DNA from: Paenibacillus silviterrae
Lineage (GTDB): Bacteria; Bacillota; Bacilli; Paenibacillales; NBRC-103111
Assembly: GCF_030167925.1 (NCBI RefSeq)
Contig: NZ_JASKUT010000001.1
Location: 310,001 to 374,000, forward strand
Direction of reading: 5' to 3'
DNA: 64,000 bases
The position numbers and the translations under genes were made by a program. The notes below the pieces were generated by a model that searched no databases, had not been told where the DNA came from, and worked only from the letters and a program-made list of their open reading frames with translations. Positions 7,112-16,962 of this stretch are shown here, piece after piece (positions within the stretch are counted from its first letter, which is position 1; every line of letters begins with the position of its first letter).

Positions 7112-9454
7112 ATGAGCTTAGGCCGTATGATAGGTGTTGTTACACCTTTTTTGGATGGCAGCTTATACGGGGGCTTTTTATTCGAATTAAACCAAATAGC
7201 AATCAAACGCGGATACAGACTCCTTGTGATCAAAACGCCTAAAACCAGCAGTGACTTCTCTATCCCGTTTGCTACCGTTCATGCGGCAGGGTGGATTGTT
7301 TTCGATTCCCCCCTGAATGAAAGCATTTTGAATGAGCTTCAAAGGCAAAGGCGGCCGATTGTTGGGATCAACCACTATTCCTTGCATTATCCCAGCATTC
7401 ATTTTGCCAATGAGATGGGCATGGAGCAAGCCGTAGAACATCTGTATCAGCATGGTCACCGGCGGATCGCGTTTGTCGGAAATTGGATGAACCCGGCCAC
7501 ACAATCCCGTTATCCGGGATATGTAAACGCTTACCGAAGGTTAGGGCTAGACCCGGATCCGAATTTGCTGGTTAAGATAGGAACCGATGCGCAGGCAGGA
7601 GGTTATTTGGCGGCTGACCGAATCGTGAGCGGTGAGCTTGAATGTACGGCTGTCGTTACGAATAGTGATATAACGGCTATTGCGCTCATGGATCGGCTTA
7701 AAGAGAAAGGCTATCGGGTACCTGAAGAGATTGCCGTGATGGGATATGATCATAATCCCTTATCGGAGCATACGCTGCCCACCGTTTCCACCATCAAGCC
7801 TCCGCTTAGGGAAGCGGCCAGACGATCCGTTAGCCTGCTGGAAGCGGGGATGGCGACGGGGGATCAGCGGACGGATCCTGTCCATATGAATATGACCCTC
7901 ATAGCCAGAGGATCATGCGGCTGCCATCATGAGCCGGAGAGCCGGCTTGGAGATCAAGAAAAGCTGTATCGTTCCTTCCAGTTATTAAATCAAAGTATGT
8001 CGGCGAATCGAACCATTAATTATTTATCTTATCGGGATGTTGAGAAGCTAAACAACCTGTCATGGATGCACTCTTTACAATGCATTTGGGGCTGTTACGG
8101 CCAGTGGTTCAATAAATCTCCAGAACAAATGTATGTCAAATACTACTATACGAAGGAGATGCCGACTGCACCGACAGGGGAAATACAATGCTCCCCTATG
8201 GAATTCCCTCCGCTTCATTGTATCCCTGAGGAATTGCTCGACGATCCCAAATATATTATTTCCATTCATCCGATCATCCCTCATGAACGGGATTGGGGAG
8301 TCATGGCTATGCTTCATCCTGTCGATGAAAGCTGGTCCTATTTCAAAACCGATACGATCACCTATTCATTACATAGACTGGCATCGGCATGGGAAAAGGA
8401 AGAGCTTCTTGCGCAGCTTCGTAAAACGAACCACTTGTTGGAAACCGTATCAAAGGCTGCCATGGATGCCATCTTCGAATGGTCTGCCGATGATAAACGT
8501 TTTATATGGTCTGAGCGGGCCAATGAGTTTTTCCAGTTTCCACCGTCGACCGATGCGGACTTGCTCTCCTTCGTTCACCCGGAAGACCGGGCGGCTGTAC
8601 AAGCGGCGCTGTTTAACCAGACACAGCTGGGATATCCTATCCGCCTGGAATACCGGATCCGGCAGCCGGACGGCAAGTACCTATGGGTTGAGTGCAATGG
8701 GCAAGTGATTCGCGATATGGAAGAGATGAAGGTTCGTCTGATAGGCTCAATTAGAGATATCAGTGAAAGAAAGAGCGCGGAGGAGCTGCTCAGAAGTTCG
8801 GAGAAGCTTTCCGTTATCGGACAGCTTGCAGCCGGAGTCGCCCATGAAATCAGGAATCCCCTAACCTCCCTGAAAGGCTTTACACAGCTGTTGAAGGCAA
8901 GGTACCAGGATCAATTTCCTTATATTGGGATTATGGAAAGCGAGCTGGACCGGATCAACTTTATCGTAACCGAGTTTATGTCACTGGCCAAGCCGCACCT
9001 CACCCACTTCAGTTTCAAGGATATAACGCAAATCATCACCACCGTTGTATCCATTTTGGAAACCCAGGCGATTCTAACTGGAGTTTACATTGAAACACAT
9101 TTCGAAGCCCCTCTTCCTCCCATAAAATGCGAGGAAAATCAGCTGAAGCAGCTGTTTGTAAATCTCTTGAAAAATGCTATTGAAGCAATGCCTAAGGGCG
9201 GAAGTGTTTATGTAGATGTAAAGTTAGCGAGTGTAAATACTTTGTGTGTACAGATCAGGGATGAAGGCGACGGAATTTCGCCGGAGCTCATAAAAAAAGT
9301 GGGAGAGCCGTTTTTTACCACGAAGGAAAAAGGGACGGGGCTAGGCCTCATGATCTCACACCGAATCGTAGAGGCTCATGGGGGAACACTGCAAATCGTT
9401 AGCAGCGACGCAGGAACGACGGTCGAAATCATTCTTCCCTTCGAACCGCTATAG
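7112..9454 (+). CDS. hybrid sensor: LacI-type ligand-binding domain + PAS + histidine kinase
   Basis: This 780-residue protein has no signal peptide or membrane segment and is predicted cytosolic. Residues 1-275 form a LacI/GalR periplasmic-binding-protein-like sensor (MIGVVTPFLDGSLYGG, GHRRIAFVGN, TAVVTNSDITAIALMDRL, VAVMGYD-like, TLPTVSTIKPP), but the helix-turn-helix of LacI regulators is absent. A linker of unknown fold follows, then PAS/PAC (about 455-565: FVHPEDRAAV, EYRIRQPDGKYLWVE, GSIRDISERK), HisKA with His578 (AAGVAHEIRNPLTSL) and HATPase_c (NLLKNAIEAM, GTGLGLMISHRIVEAHGG). It probably senses an imported sugar and phosphorylates a response regulator, but none is adjacent. Divergence from the PL9-PL1 lyase suggests control of that gene. 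A monocistronic unit, closed by the terminator at 9475. Confidence 0.88.
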   Translation: MSLGRMIGVVTPFLDGSLYGGFLFELNQIAIKRGYRLLVIKTPKTSSDFSIPFATVHAAGWIVFDSPLNESILNELQRQRRPIVGINHYSLHYPSIHFANEMGMEQAVEHLYQHGHRRIAFVGNWMNPATQSRYPGYVNAYRRLGLDPDPNLLVKIGTDAQAGGYLAADRIVSGELECTAVVTNSDITAIALMDRLKEKGYRVPEEIAVMGYDHNPLSEHTLPTVSTIKPPLREAARRSVSLLEAGMATGDQRTDPVHMNMTLIARGSCGCHHEPESRLGDQEKLYRSFQLLNQSMSANRTINYLSYRDVEKLNNLSWMHSLQCIWGCYGQWFNKSPEQMYVKYYYTKEMPTAPTGEIQCSPMEFPPLHCIPEELLDDPKYIISIHPIIPHERDWGVMAMLHPVDESWSYFKTDTITYSLHRLASAWEKEELLAQLRKTNHLLETVSKAAMDAIFEWSADDKRFIWSERANEFFQFPPSTDADLLSFVHPEDRAAVQAALFNQTQLGYPIRLEYRIRQPDGKYLWVECNGQVIRDMEEMKVRLIGSIRDISERKSAEELLRSSEKLSVIGQLAAGVAHEIRNPLTSLKGFTQLLKARYQDQFPYIGIMESELDRINFIVTEFMSLAKPHLTHFSFKDITQIITTVVSILETQAILTGVYIETHFEAPLPPIKCEENQLKQLFVNLLKNAIEAMPKGGSVYVDVKLASVNTLCVQIRDEGDGISPELIKKVGEPFFTTKEKGTGLGLMISHRIVEAHGGTLQIVSSDAGTTVEIILPFEPL

Positions 9455-9474
9455 GAAGATTCGAAATCATTGAG

Positions 9475-9499
9475 GGCCTGCCATTGCGGCAGGCCTTTT
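9475..9499 (+). terminator. rho-independent terminator after the hybrid kinase
   Basis: GGCCTGCC, loop ATTGC, GGCAGGCC, then TTTT, 20 bases after the stop codon at 9454. Confidence 0.88.
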
Positions 9500-9520
9500 C
9501 GACATGAAATAGGAAGAGCA

Positions 9521-9622
9521 ATGAGTAAGAAAATCCCCAAAAATGAAGATACACTCTCAAAAATAAGGATGGTTTTGTCTTCCTATTTGGGTATGGTTTC
9601 ACTTTTTGCTGATTTCAAATAA
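9521..9622 (+). CDS. candidate small protein, 33 residues
   Basis: ATG 9521 has AGGAAGAG four bases upstream and opens a 33-codon frame. The product has a basic N-terminus (MSKKIPKNEDTLSKIR) and a hydrophobic C-terminal half (MVLSSYLGMVSLFADFK). It lies between the kinase terminator and the SLH-PL6 gene. I do not recognise a family; it could be a small membrane-associated or leader peptide, or chance. Only the ribosome site and amino acid pattern support it. Confidence 0.3.
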   Translation: MSKKIPKNEDTLSKIRMVLSSYLGMVSLFADFK

Positions 9623-9726
9623 CGGCTAACCTCTTTATAACTAAAGAAGAGATCAACTCTAGCATGGTGTGAAACCGCTTTAAAAGTGCAATCATACCGA
9701 CAAAGAAGGGGAGAGGTGGCGAAGAC

Positions 9727-12700
9727 TTGAGCCCACGAAGCAGCAAAAAGGGTTTATTGAAAACAGTGCATCTTACACTGGCATTCGTACTGACGTTGGG
9801 GGGAATACCGGAGGCGTTGCCAAAGGCGCAGGCGGCTGCTGGTACACCGGGAGGGGTGGATGCCGCGGCACTGAGGCTGTGGCTTAAAGCTGATCCTGCT
9901 AGCGTCACTTTGACCGATGACACGGTTACCGTATGGAAGGATAGCAGCCCGAACGCGAATCATTTTGCGAACGACGGCACGATCGCCCCCATAGCTTCCC
10001 GCCCGAAGCCTAGATATGTACCTTCTAATGAGGCACTTAATTTTCAGCCTACCGTGAAATTCGTGCGCAGCGGGGGAAGCATTCTGCAGGACGTAACAGG
10101 CTTGCTAGGGGATGGAGAGGTTGTGAACCATGCAGGCTTGTTTACGGTCACGGGAGGCGCGCCTTCTATGGCGAATTCCTCCATCTTCAATCAGCCGTTG
10201 ACCTCCGGGAGCTTAGGGGCACATATTCCCCACACGTCCGGTGCAGCCCCCGGTAAAGGCAACGTCCTGTGGGATGTAGGGACAACCTCAACAAGATTAA
10301 CGGCTTTCAATGTGGTAGCCCCGGTGGATTACAATTTATGGGGACTTCATTTTGACGCGAATCCTAGCGTTGGTTCCAATGTATACCAATCCATTGTTCG
10401 CGACGGGATAGTGGAAGCACAAACCACGCAACCACGCGCCTCCCTGACGGGGGCGTTGAACGCGGCTGCATCGTTAGGTTCTGCAGCGGGAGGAGGCTCG
10501 GGCTACGATGGGAACATGGGAGAGCTTATTTTATTTACAGCACCGCTTTCCGGAGTGCAGAAGCGTCAAGTCGAGACTTACCTTGCCCTGAAGTTTGGTT
10601 TGACTTTGAAGGCGGGCAATTATCTTTCGGCGGGTCCGTCCCCCGATGTGGTATGGGACGCGACGGCAAACGACGGATACAACAACCATATCGCCGGTAT
10701 CGGGCTTGATCGGATTGGAGCATTAGACCTTCAACAGAGCAGGAGCAGTCAGGGAGATGCTGCGGAGCAAGTTATCCTTTCATCGAAGGAAGCCTTATCG
10801 GATAAACAATATTTGATATGGGGGGATAATGCCAGCACGGAGCAGCATAGTCCCTACGGAGCCGGGTTTATGAAATGGGCGCGTACCTGGAAGGTTCAAA
10901 ATACGGGCCATCTCGGCACAGTGCAGGTAGCCATACCCTCGGGGATGCTTCCGTTAGGCGGGTTGTTGCTAACCAGCTCCCACAGCAATTTTGACAATGC
11001 AGCGTCTGTTCCTCTTACGCAAGCAACAATACACGGCGCATCGTATTATGTTGCGGATGTCCAGCTGAACAGCGGTGTTTATTTCACCTTCGCCGAGAAG
11101 CTGCCCGAGGTGCAATTGAGCAGCCTTGAAATCCAAAGCGGAGCCCAGAATGTCTTGACGGGCTTCCTGCCAAGCAAGACGAACGGTTATTCAGCGACGG
11201 TTCCATATGAGACAGCTGCGGTTCGCGTCGTTGCTCAAGCGGAGAATGGAATTGCAGTAACTATGGCGATTACCAACTATACGCTTTCTCAAGAACCCAT
11301 CACGGATCCTGCTCAAGTGCCGCTCGTTCCCGGCGTTAATAAGCTAAGGATTGAGCTGAGGAAAGGAAGCTCCAGCAATGTGTATCAAGTGGACGTGATT
11401 CGAGGTCTTGCCATTGCTCCCGACGGACAAGTCGGGCTTAATGCAGGGACGGTAACCGCCAGCACATATCAACCGAATACGAACTATGTTCCCGCGAACG
11501 TGGTCGACGGCGAATGGGAAGACCCGGAAAGCCGTTGGTCGGCATCGGGTCAAGGGCAATGGCTGCAATTCGATCTGGGACAGCCCCTTGCAGTCACCTA
11601 TCTGAAAATCGCGTTTTTAAATGCCAGGGACAGATTATCTACCTTTGAAGTTCTGGAATCCAATGATCCGGATTTTGCAACCGGCACGGTGCTGCTGGCC
11701 AAAAGGAAGAGCAGGACCCTTCTGGCTGCCGACAGCGTGTTTCAGCCTTACGTGCTCGATAAGCCGGCAACCGCGCGCTACCTGCGTCTTGTTGGATACG
11801 GTAACAGTGCGACGGGCAGCTCCGGTAATTGGAACAGTCTGACGGAAATTGCGTTGTATACCGGCACCCCTCCGGTCATCGTAGAGCCTGAAGAGCCTGC
11901 GGGACCGCCGCAAGCAGGGGACATCCCCGAAGGTCCCGCCCCGGTTCTGGAGGTGATCGAGGTAAGCACGGCGGATCAGCTCCAAACGGCTCTTGATCAA
12001 GCGAAGCCGGGCGTGGAAATCCGGTTAAAGAACGGAGCATATGCACAAGACGGACCTTTCGTAATCAAGGGAAAGCAAGGGACGTCGGCCCTTCCGATCC
12101 GTATTACAGCCGAGGAACTGGGCAAGGCGGTGATAAAAGGAAACAGTTATTTACACATTGAAAATTCGAAATACATTGAAGTGACGGGTCTCGAATTCAA
12201 CAGCGGGATAGGCATCCCGGGCCTCAATTACAGGGGAGTCAGTGATGAAATTGCTTCTATTTTAAAGGGGGAGAACCCGGAAACGAAAGAAGTGAGACCC
12301 AATGAGCAGGTCCACCCGGGCATTGAATTGTATCACTCCAGCAATATCTCGATTCTCAGAAATAAGTTTGCTCTTGATGAAACGGGCCAGCCCTACCGCT
12401 TCAATGCGCCTGACGGCATCGGTCCGGTATGGTGTTTAACCGATATCGCCGGCAGCTGTCGAATCGGCGGAGGGGACAAGTACATCGCAGATCGGCCCGT
12501 ATACAATGGAGACACACCGCATACGAATCCGACCCTCGTAACCGACAACGGGACCCATCGGCATTATATCCGCGTTGAGGGGATCGGCAGCCACAACCGT
12601 ATAGCCTATAATGATATTGGTCCGAAGAAGGGCTTCGGAGCAACCATCACGTACAACGGAGAAAGCGGCCACACCGTCTCGCAGTACGATGTCATTGAAC

Positions 12701-14427
12701 ATAATTATTTCCATGGCATCGGACCTCGGGTAACGAACGGCCTGGAAGTGATACGGCTAGGCTTGTCCGGCTTATCGCTCGCTTCCGGTTATGTCACCGT
12801 GCAGTATAATTTATTCGAAGGGCTTAATGCAGAGGATGAAATTATTTCCGTTAAAAGCAGTGATAACATCATCCGATACAACACGATCCGTAATTCCTAC
12901 GGCGGGATTGTGGCGCGTCACGGGCATCGAAATAGCTTTTATGGCAACTTTATTATCGGGGACGGCAAAACGCCGGGCTTCAGCGGATTCCGGATTTATG
13001 GGAATGATCACAAAATATATAATAATTATATGGAAGGTCTGACGACGCAAGTGATTCGTCTTGACGGAGGCACCCATGATGCCGGTCCGGACGGAGGAAC
13101 GAATCCCACAGTGAAATGGATGGAAGGAGCGACTCAGCAAACAGCGGTTCTAAATACGCTTCCCGAACAGAAGCAGACCGAGATTCTGCGGGGCCATTGG
13201 CGGCAATATAACGTACAGATCTTCAATAATACGATGGTCAATATAGGGAACAATACGACCGGCTTTAGCTTTGGGGGCAGAGTGTATCAGCCTGTTGGAG
13301 CGGCGGTTTACAACAATGTAGTATTCAGCAATGCCGGTATCATATTCAACGAAACGACAGCTGCTCAGAATGCTCCCGTCAACGAACGTCAGATGTATGC
13401 AGGAAATCTGGTGGAAGGCTTGGCCAACCCTACGAATATTACGGATCCGACAAGGATTACCGCCGCCGCGATCGAGAAGAAGCCGCTGCAGCTTGTTCGC
13501 AGCAAGGATGGCTTGATCCGGTTGTCGGGCACGAGTCCGGCTATTGATGCATCCAAAGCTCCGTTCCATGCTCAGGAGGATATCGACGGGGAGACACGAT
13601 ATCATACGCCTGATGCCGGAGCAGACGAATATAGCCGGGATGCGAATCGGATCAGAAAGCCGCTTACCGCATCGGATGTCGGTCCCCATGCAGGTGTGCC
13701 CGCAGTCAACCCGGGACCGACCCCGGGTCCGGCGGATGAGGATGGGGCGGATACCGGTGGAGGAGACACGTCCGGTTCGGTACCTGCTACGATGCCGGGG
13801 GCTGCCCCTGCGCCCGCACCGCTTCCTTCGGCGCCTAACCCGGCACCGGTATCGCCTGTACCTTCTGGGCCGTCCCCTGCTCAGGCCCCCTTCGTTGATG
13901 CTGAGAAGCACTGGGCGGAGAAGTTTATTTCCAAGGCGGTTGAGATGGGGATCGTAAACGGATACCCCGATGGCACCTTTAAGCCGGAAGAGCCGATGAC
14001 CAGACTGCAGTTCGCCGCTATGCTTGTTCGCGCCTTGAAGCTGACTCCCGGTACAACGCCGGTTACGTACGCCGACCAATCGGATATTCCTGCTTGGGCG
14101 GAAAAAGAGGTCGCGGCTGCCGTTCAATCGGGTATTCTTCAGGGCTATGAGGATCAAACTTTGCGTCCGAATCAAAAGATCAACCGTGCGGAAATGATCA
14201 CGATGCTGATGCGGGCACAAAAGCCGGACTTCGCTGCCGTTCCGGCTACGGAGACTTTCCGCGATAGGGAAGAAATCCCGGATTGGGCAAAGCCGTCCGT
14301 TGCTTATGCCATTTCGCAAGGTCTGGTCGATGGTAAGGAGGATCGCCGCTTTGCACCCGGCGATACCGCCACCAGAGCGGAAGCTGTGACTGTGCTGCTG
14401 CGCATGCTGGAAGTGAAGAAGGGGTAA
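9727..14427 (+). CDS. SLH-anchored PL6-family polyuronate lyase
   Basis: This 1566-residue surface enzyme starts at TTG 9727 behind GGGGAGAGG and has a signal peptide ending near AQAAA. In order: concanavalin-like region (about 42-290); DUF8202-like region (about 290-460); cadherin-like beta-sandwich (460-562); F5/8 type C domain (572-712); PL6 beta-helix (about 745-1325); Pro/Ala linker; three SLH domains (1390-1565) for binding pyruvylated wall polymer. PL6 members are chondroitinase B or alginate lyases. Lys1043 (SVKSSDN) and Arg1064 (VARHGHRN) are 21 residues apart, as are catalytic Lys250 and Arg271 of chondroitinase B. An extra segment of roughly 120 residues (about 825-945, with two Cys) is absent from the paralogue at 20878. 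The exact substrate cannot be fixed from sequence. Confidence 0.9.
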   Translation: MSPRSSKKGLLKTVHLTLAFVLTLGGIPEALPKAQAAAGTPGGVDAAALRLWLKADPASVTLTDDTVTVWKDSSPNANHFANDGTIAPIASRPKPRYVPSNEALNFQPTVKFVRSGGSILQDVTGLLGDGEVVNHAGLFTVTGGAPSMANSSIFNQPLTSGSLGAHIPHTSGAAPGKGNVLWDVGTTSTRLTAFNVVAPVDYNLWGLHFDANPSVGSNVYQSIVRDGIVEAQTTQPRASLTGALNAAASLGSAAGGGSGYDGNMGELILFTAPLSGVQKRQVETYLALKFGLTLKAGNYLSAGPSPDVVWDATANDGYNNHIAGIGLDRIGALDLQQSRSSQGDAAEQVILSSKEALSDKQYLIWGDNASTEQHSPYGAGFMKWARTWKVQNTGHLGTVQVAIPSGMLPLGGLLLTSSHSNFDNAASVPLTQATIHGASYYVADVQLNSGVYFTFAEKLPEVQLSSLEIQSGAQNVLTGFLPSKTNGYSATVPYETAAVRVVAQAENGIAVTMAITNYTLSQEPITDPAQVPLVPGVNKLRIELRKGSSSNVYQVDVIRGLAIAPDGQVGLNAGTVTASTYQPNTNYVPANVVDGEWEDPESRWSASGQGQWLQFDLGQPLAVTYLKIAFLNARDRLSTFEVLESNDPDFATGTVLLAKRKSRTLLAADSVFQPYVLDKPATARYLRLVGYGNSATGSSGNWNSLTEIALYTGTPPVIVEPEEPAGPPQAGDIPEGPAPVLEVIEVSTADQLQTALDQAKPGVEIRLKNGAYAQDGPFVIKGKQGTSALPIRITAEELGKAVIKGNSYLHIENSKYIEVTGLEFNSGIGIPGLNYRGVSDEIASILKGENPETKEVRPNEQVHPGIELYHSSNISILRNKFALDETGQPYRFNAPDGIGPVWCLTDIAGSCRIGGGDKYIADRPVYNGDTPHTNPTLVTDNGTHRHYIRVEGIGSHNRIAYNDIGPKKGFGATITYNGESGHTVSQYDVIEHNYFHGIGPRVTNGLEVIRLGLSGLSLASGYVTVQYNLFEGLNAEDEIISVKSSDNIIRYNTIRNSYGGIVARHGHRNSFYGNFIIGDGKTPGFSGFRIYGNDHKIYNNYMEGLTTQVIRLDGGTHDAGPDGGTNPTVKWMEGATQQTAVLNTLPEQKQTEILRGHWRQYNVQIFNNTMVNIGNNTTGFSFGGRVYQPVGAAVYNNVVFSNAGIIFNETTAAQNAPVNERQMYAGNLVEGLANPTNITDPTRITAAAIEKKPLQLVRSKDGLIRLSGTSPAIDASKAPFHAQEDIDGETRYHTPDAGADEYSRDANRIRKPLTASDVGPHAGVPAVNPGPTPGPADEDGADTGGGDTSGSVPATMPGAAPAPAPLPSAPNPAPVSPVPSGPSPAQAPFVDAEKHWAEKFISKAVEMGIVNGYPDGTFKPEEPMTRLQFAAMLVRALKLTPGTTPVTYADQSDIPAWAEKEVAAAVQSGILQGYEDQTLRPNQKINRAEMITMLMRAQKPDFAAVPATETFRDREEIPDWAKPSVAYAISQGLVDGKEDRRFAPGDTATRAEAVTVLLRMLEVKKG

Positions 14428-14435
14428 GTAAATCA

Positions 14436-14472
14436 AGCAGGGACGGCCGCTCGCCGAGCAGTCGGCCCTGCT
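14436..14472 (+). terminator. probable terminator after the SLH-PL6 gene
   Basis: AGCAGGG pairs with CCCTGCT around an inner GGCCG/CGGCC pairing; only a short T-rich tail (ATTTCCTTT) follows, nine bases after the stop codon. Confidence 0.6.
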
Positions 14473-14534
14473 ATTTCCTTTGACCGATGCTATGGGCAGC
14501 TATGAGGGAGGCTGTCTTGAGCCAAGCTTTTGTG

Positions 14535-14540
14535 TATAAT
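14535..14540 (+). promoter_or_regulatory. -10 box for the membrane AraC regulator
   Basis: A perfect TATAAT lies 46 bases before ATG 14587. No good -35 is found at 16-18 bases; TTGAGC at 14517 is only 12 bases away. This suggests an activator-dependent or weak promoter. Confidence 0.4.
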
Positions 14541-14586
14541 GGGATCAAAGTATAACTTGTAGGACAAGCTCACGGAGGTAACGAAT

Positions 14587-16899
14587 ATGAGTCTTCGAAG
14601 GATTCGTTTTAAAACACACAGCATCGTATTCAACTGGCTCATCTCCTACATCTCTGTATTGTTGGTACCGATTGTGGTAAGCGCTTTTATCTATACAGCA
14701 ACCTGGCATGTGGTGGAATCCGAAGTAAATCGGGCTAACGAGTCGCTTCTTCGACAGATGGAACAGGCGATTGACGGCAATCTAAGCGGCATTGAACGAT
14801 TAAGTGTGGAAATGGCGTTGAGTAAACGTCTTGCCGGCTTCATCAGCACGGCCAAGCCGCTTACAGACAATGATTACTATGATATTGTCAATATCGCGGC
14901 GGATCTTCGGCTGTACCAGATGGCCAACGATTATATCGAGCAAATATACGTGTATTACAAGAACAGCGATACCGTAGTTTCCGCTCGCGAACGAATCGAC
15001 AGCCGCGGACTATTCGAGAGGATTAGAGAACGCGATAACATGAGCTATGGGGAATGGCAAACGTTTTTCAACAAGCGGTACATTCAGGAATACGCACCGA
15101 TAACGCTTCGGGAGAACGGTGATGCGGTCAAAGCCGTTATGTATGCCAAATCGATTCTGCTCGATAACCCTGAGCAACCGGGCGCGGTAATCTTAATTGT
15201 TATTAAGAACTCAAAGCTCCTTGAAAGTATCAGCTCCGCCAACCAATCGTCGGTGGCCGTGCTGGATAAGGACAATCGCCTGATTGCCTCGACCGGCATC
15301 GAACGGGCTCCGGATTTTCTTGTCCCAGCCAAGCTCTCCGGAACGAATGGTTTGTTCTACGCCGGTCATGCCGAACAGGAGGTAGCGGTTTCCTACACTA
15401 CTTCGGAGAAGACCGGATGGAAATATGTATCGACGATTCCCGCCGAAATGTTCGACGAGAAAATGAAATACGTTAAGAAGCTGATTTATATCAGTTTGAC
15501 GGTAAGCTTGCTGATCGGGGGACTCGTCACCGTCATATTTCTGAGAAGAAACTATAATCCGATCCATACCTTAATACGCAGCTTATCCACCAAATCAGGA
15601 ATTACCTTTGAGGCTGGGGTGAATGAATTCGGCTATTTGCAAGCTGCATTGAACAATACGTTTGACGAGAAAGAGAAGATCGGCAAACGATTGGAGCAGC
15701 ATCGCGACGTCATCCGTTCCCACTTTCTTCAGGACCTCTTAAAGGGGCGGCTTGAACAAAAAATACCCGTGCATGAGCTGTTCAAGAGTCATAATATCCA
15801 GTTACTCACCTCGGATTTTGCCGTTTTGTTATTTCATGTGGATCACTACGGCAAATTCCACGACACCGGCTTTGTGGAGCCTCAGAAGGTGAAGCTCGTA
15901 CACTTTATCATTATGAATGTGGCGGAGGAAATAGCGGGAAGCAGGCACCAGGCCATGACTACGGAAATTGACGATAAGCAGGCATGTATTATTAATTTCA
16001 ATGAGCTGCATGAAGCCGGAGAATTACAGCGGATCGCGGAACAGGTCAAATCGTTCGTATCGGATCATTACCATATCCACTTGACCGTAGCTATCAGCAG
16101 AATTCATCAGGGGCCGGAAGGGGTATCGACCGCGTACCAGGAATCACTCGCCGCCCTGGAGTACCGTTTAGTCAAGGATAAAGGAGAAATCATCCGCTAT
16201 GAAGATCTGCCGGTTGCAGGCTCGATTCGAGGCAGAAACCGTTACTATTACCCTTTCCATGTGGAGCAGCAGCTCATCAACTTCATCAAGGTAGGCGATT
16301 ACGAAAACTCCAAGGCTACGGTTGACGAAATTGTTGAAACCAATGTAGCGGATGCGTCATTATCCGTTCCGCTGGCTAAATGTCTCATGTTTGACCTTAT
16401 TAGTACCATGCTCAAGACGCTGGACGAAATCAGTACCGGCGACAAGCGGGATTTCGTCGACATCATCAACCCGGTCGAGCGATTAACCGCTTGCCAGACG
16501 ATTCATGAAATGAGAGAGCAGATCGGTGCTGTGCTTCAGCAAATATGTCAGTCCATTGAGGACGCCCGGAAGCAGGAGCATAATCAGCTCAGCCGGCAGG
16601 TAATCGCTTATGTGAAAGAGCACTACAGCTCCGAAAACTTGAATATTACGATGATCGGGGAGACGTTCCGGTTAACTCCTCCTTATCTGGCCAAACAATT
16701 CAAAGCCCAGACAGGCGAAGCGCTTCTGGAATTTATCAGCCGGACTCGGATCGAGGAGGCGAAGCGCCTTCTAGCCGACCAGTCCTGTTCGATTGCGGAA
16801 ATTGCAAGAAGGGTAGGTTATTCGGACATTAACACATTTAATCGGGTATTCAAGAAGCATGAAGGCATTACGCCCGGCAAATATAAAAGCATTCTATAG
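14587..16899 (+). CDS. membrane-bound AraC-family transcriptional regulator
   Basis: This 770-residue regulator starts at ATG 14587 with GGAGGT seven bases upstream. A first membrane helix (about 18-40), an extracytoplasmic Cache-like sensor and a second helix (about 300-320, LIYISLTVSLLIGGLVTVIF) precede a cytoplasmic linker. The C-terminal AraC DNA-binding domain (about 670-770) carries both helix-turn-helices (LNITMIGETFRLTPPYLAKQ and SIAEIARRVGYSDINTFNRV, ending GITPGKYK). Proteins of this plan in Bacillales sit beside LplABC-type importers and sense the extracellular sugar or the binding protein. It precedes the binding-protein and permease genes at 17117-20680 and probably activates them, although it is separated from them by a terminator and promoter. 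Confidence 0.9.
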   Translation: MSLRRIRFKTHSIVFNWLISYISVLLVPIVVSAFIYTATWHVVESEVNRANESLLRQMEQAIDGNLSGIERLSVEMALSKRLAGFISTAKPLTDNDYYDIVNIAADLRLYQMANDYIEQIYVYYKNSDTVVSARERIDSRGLFERIRERDNMSYGEWQTFFNKRYIQEYAPITLRENGDAVKAVMYAKSILLDNPEQPGAVILIVIKNSKLLESISSANQSSVAVLDKDNRLIASTGIERAPDFLVPAKLSGTNGLFYAGHAEQEVAVSYTTSEKTGWKYVSTIPAEMFDEKMKYVKKLIYISLTVSLLIGGLVTVIFLRRNYNPIHTLIRSLSTKSGITFEAGVNEFGYLQAALNNTFDEKEKIGKRLEQHRDVIRSHFLQDLLKGRLEQKIPVHELFKSHNIQLLTSDFAVLLFHVDHYGKFHDTGFVEPQKVKLVHFIIMNVAEEIAGSRHQAMTTEIDDKQACIINFNELHEAGELQRIAEQVKSFVSDHYHIHLTVAISRIHQGPEGVSTAYQESLAALEYRLVKDKGEIIRYEDLPVAGSIRGRNRYYYPFHVEQQLINFIKVGDYENSKATVDEIVETNVADASLSVPLAKCLMFDLISTMLKTLDEISTGDKRDFVDIINPVERLTACQTIHEMREQIGAVLQQICQSIEDARKQEHNQLSRQVIAYVKEHYSSENLNITMIGETFRLTPPYLAKQFKAQTGEALLEFISRTRIEEAKRLLADQSCSIAEIARRVGYSDINTFNRVFKKHEGITPGKYKSIL

Positions 16900-16914
16900 C
16901 ACTTGTCACCAAAG

Positions 16915-16946
16915 TAGCCGCCTCGCGCGGCTATTCCCGTTTTTTA
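16915..16946 (+). terminator. rho-independent terminator after the AraC regulator
   Basis: TAGCCGC, loop CTCGC, GCGGCTA, then TTCCCGTTTTTT, 16 bases after the stop at 16899. Confidence 0.8.
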
Positions 16947-16962
16947 AAGGAGTTCTCGCGGT

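Noticed and set aside
7522..7535. cre-like TGTAAACGCTTACC
   Set aside because: It is inside the coding region for the kinase sensor domain (GYVNAYRR), over 400 bases from the promoter, and misses the last consensus base; probably chance.
13150..14436. 428-codon open frame on the minus strand
   Set aside because: It lies entirely antisense to the PL6/linker/SLH part of the gene at 9727, is Arg-rich with no recognised domain, and reflects codon bias of the real gene.
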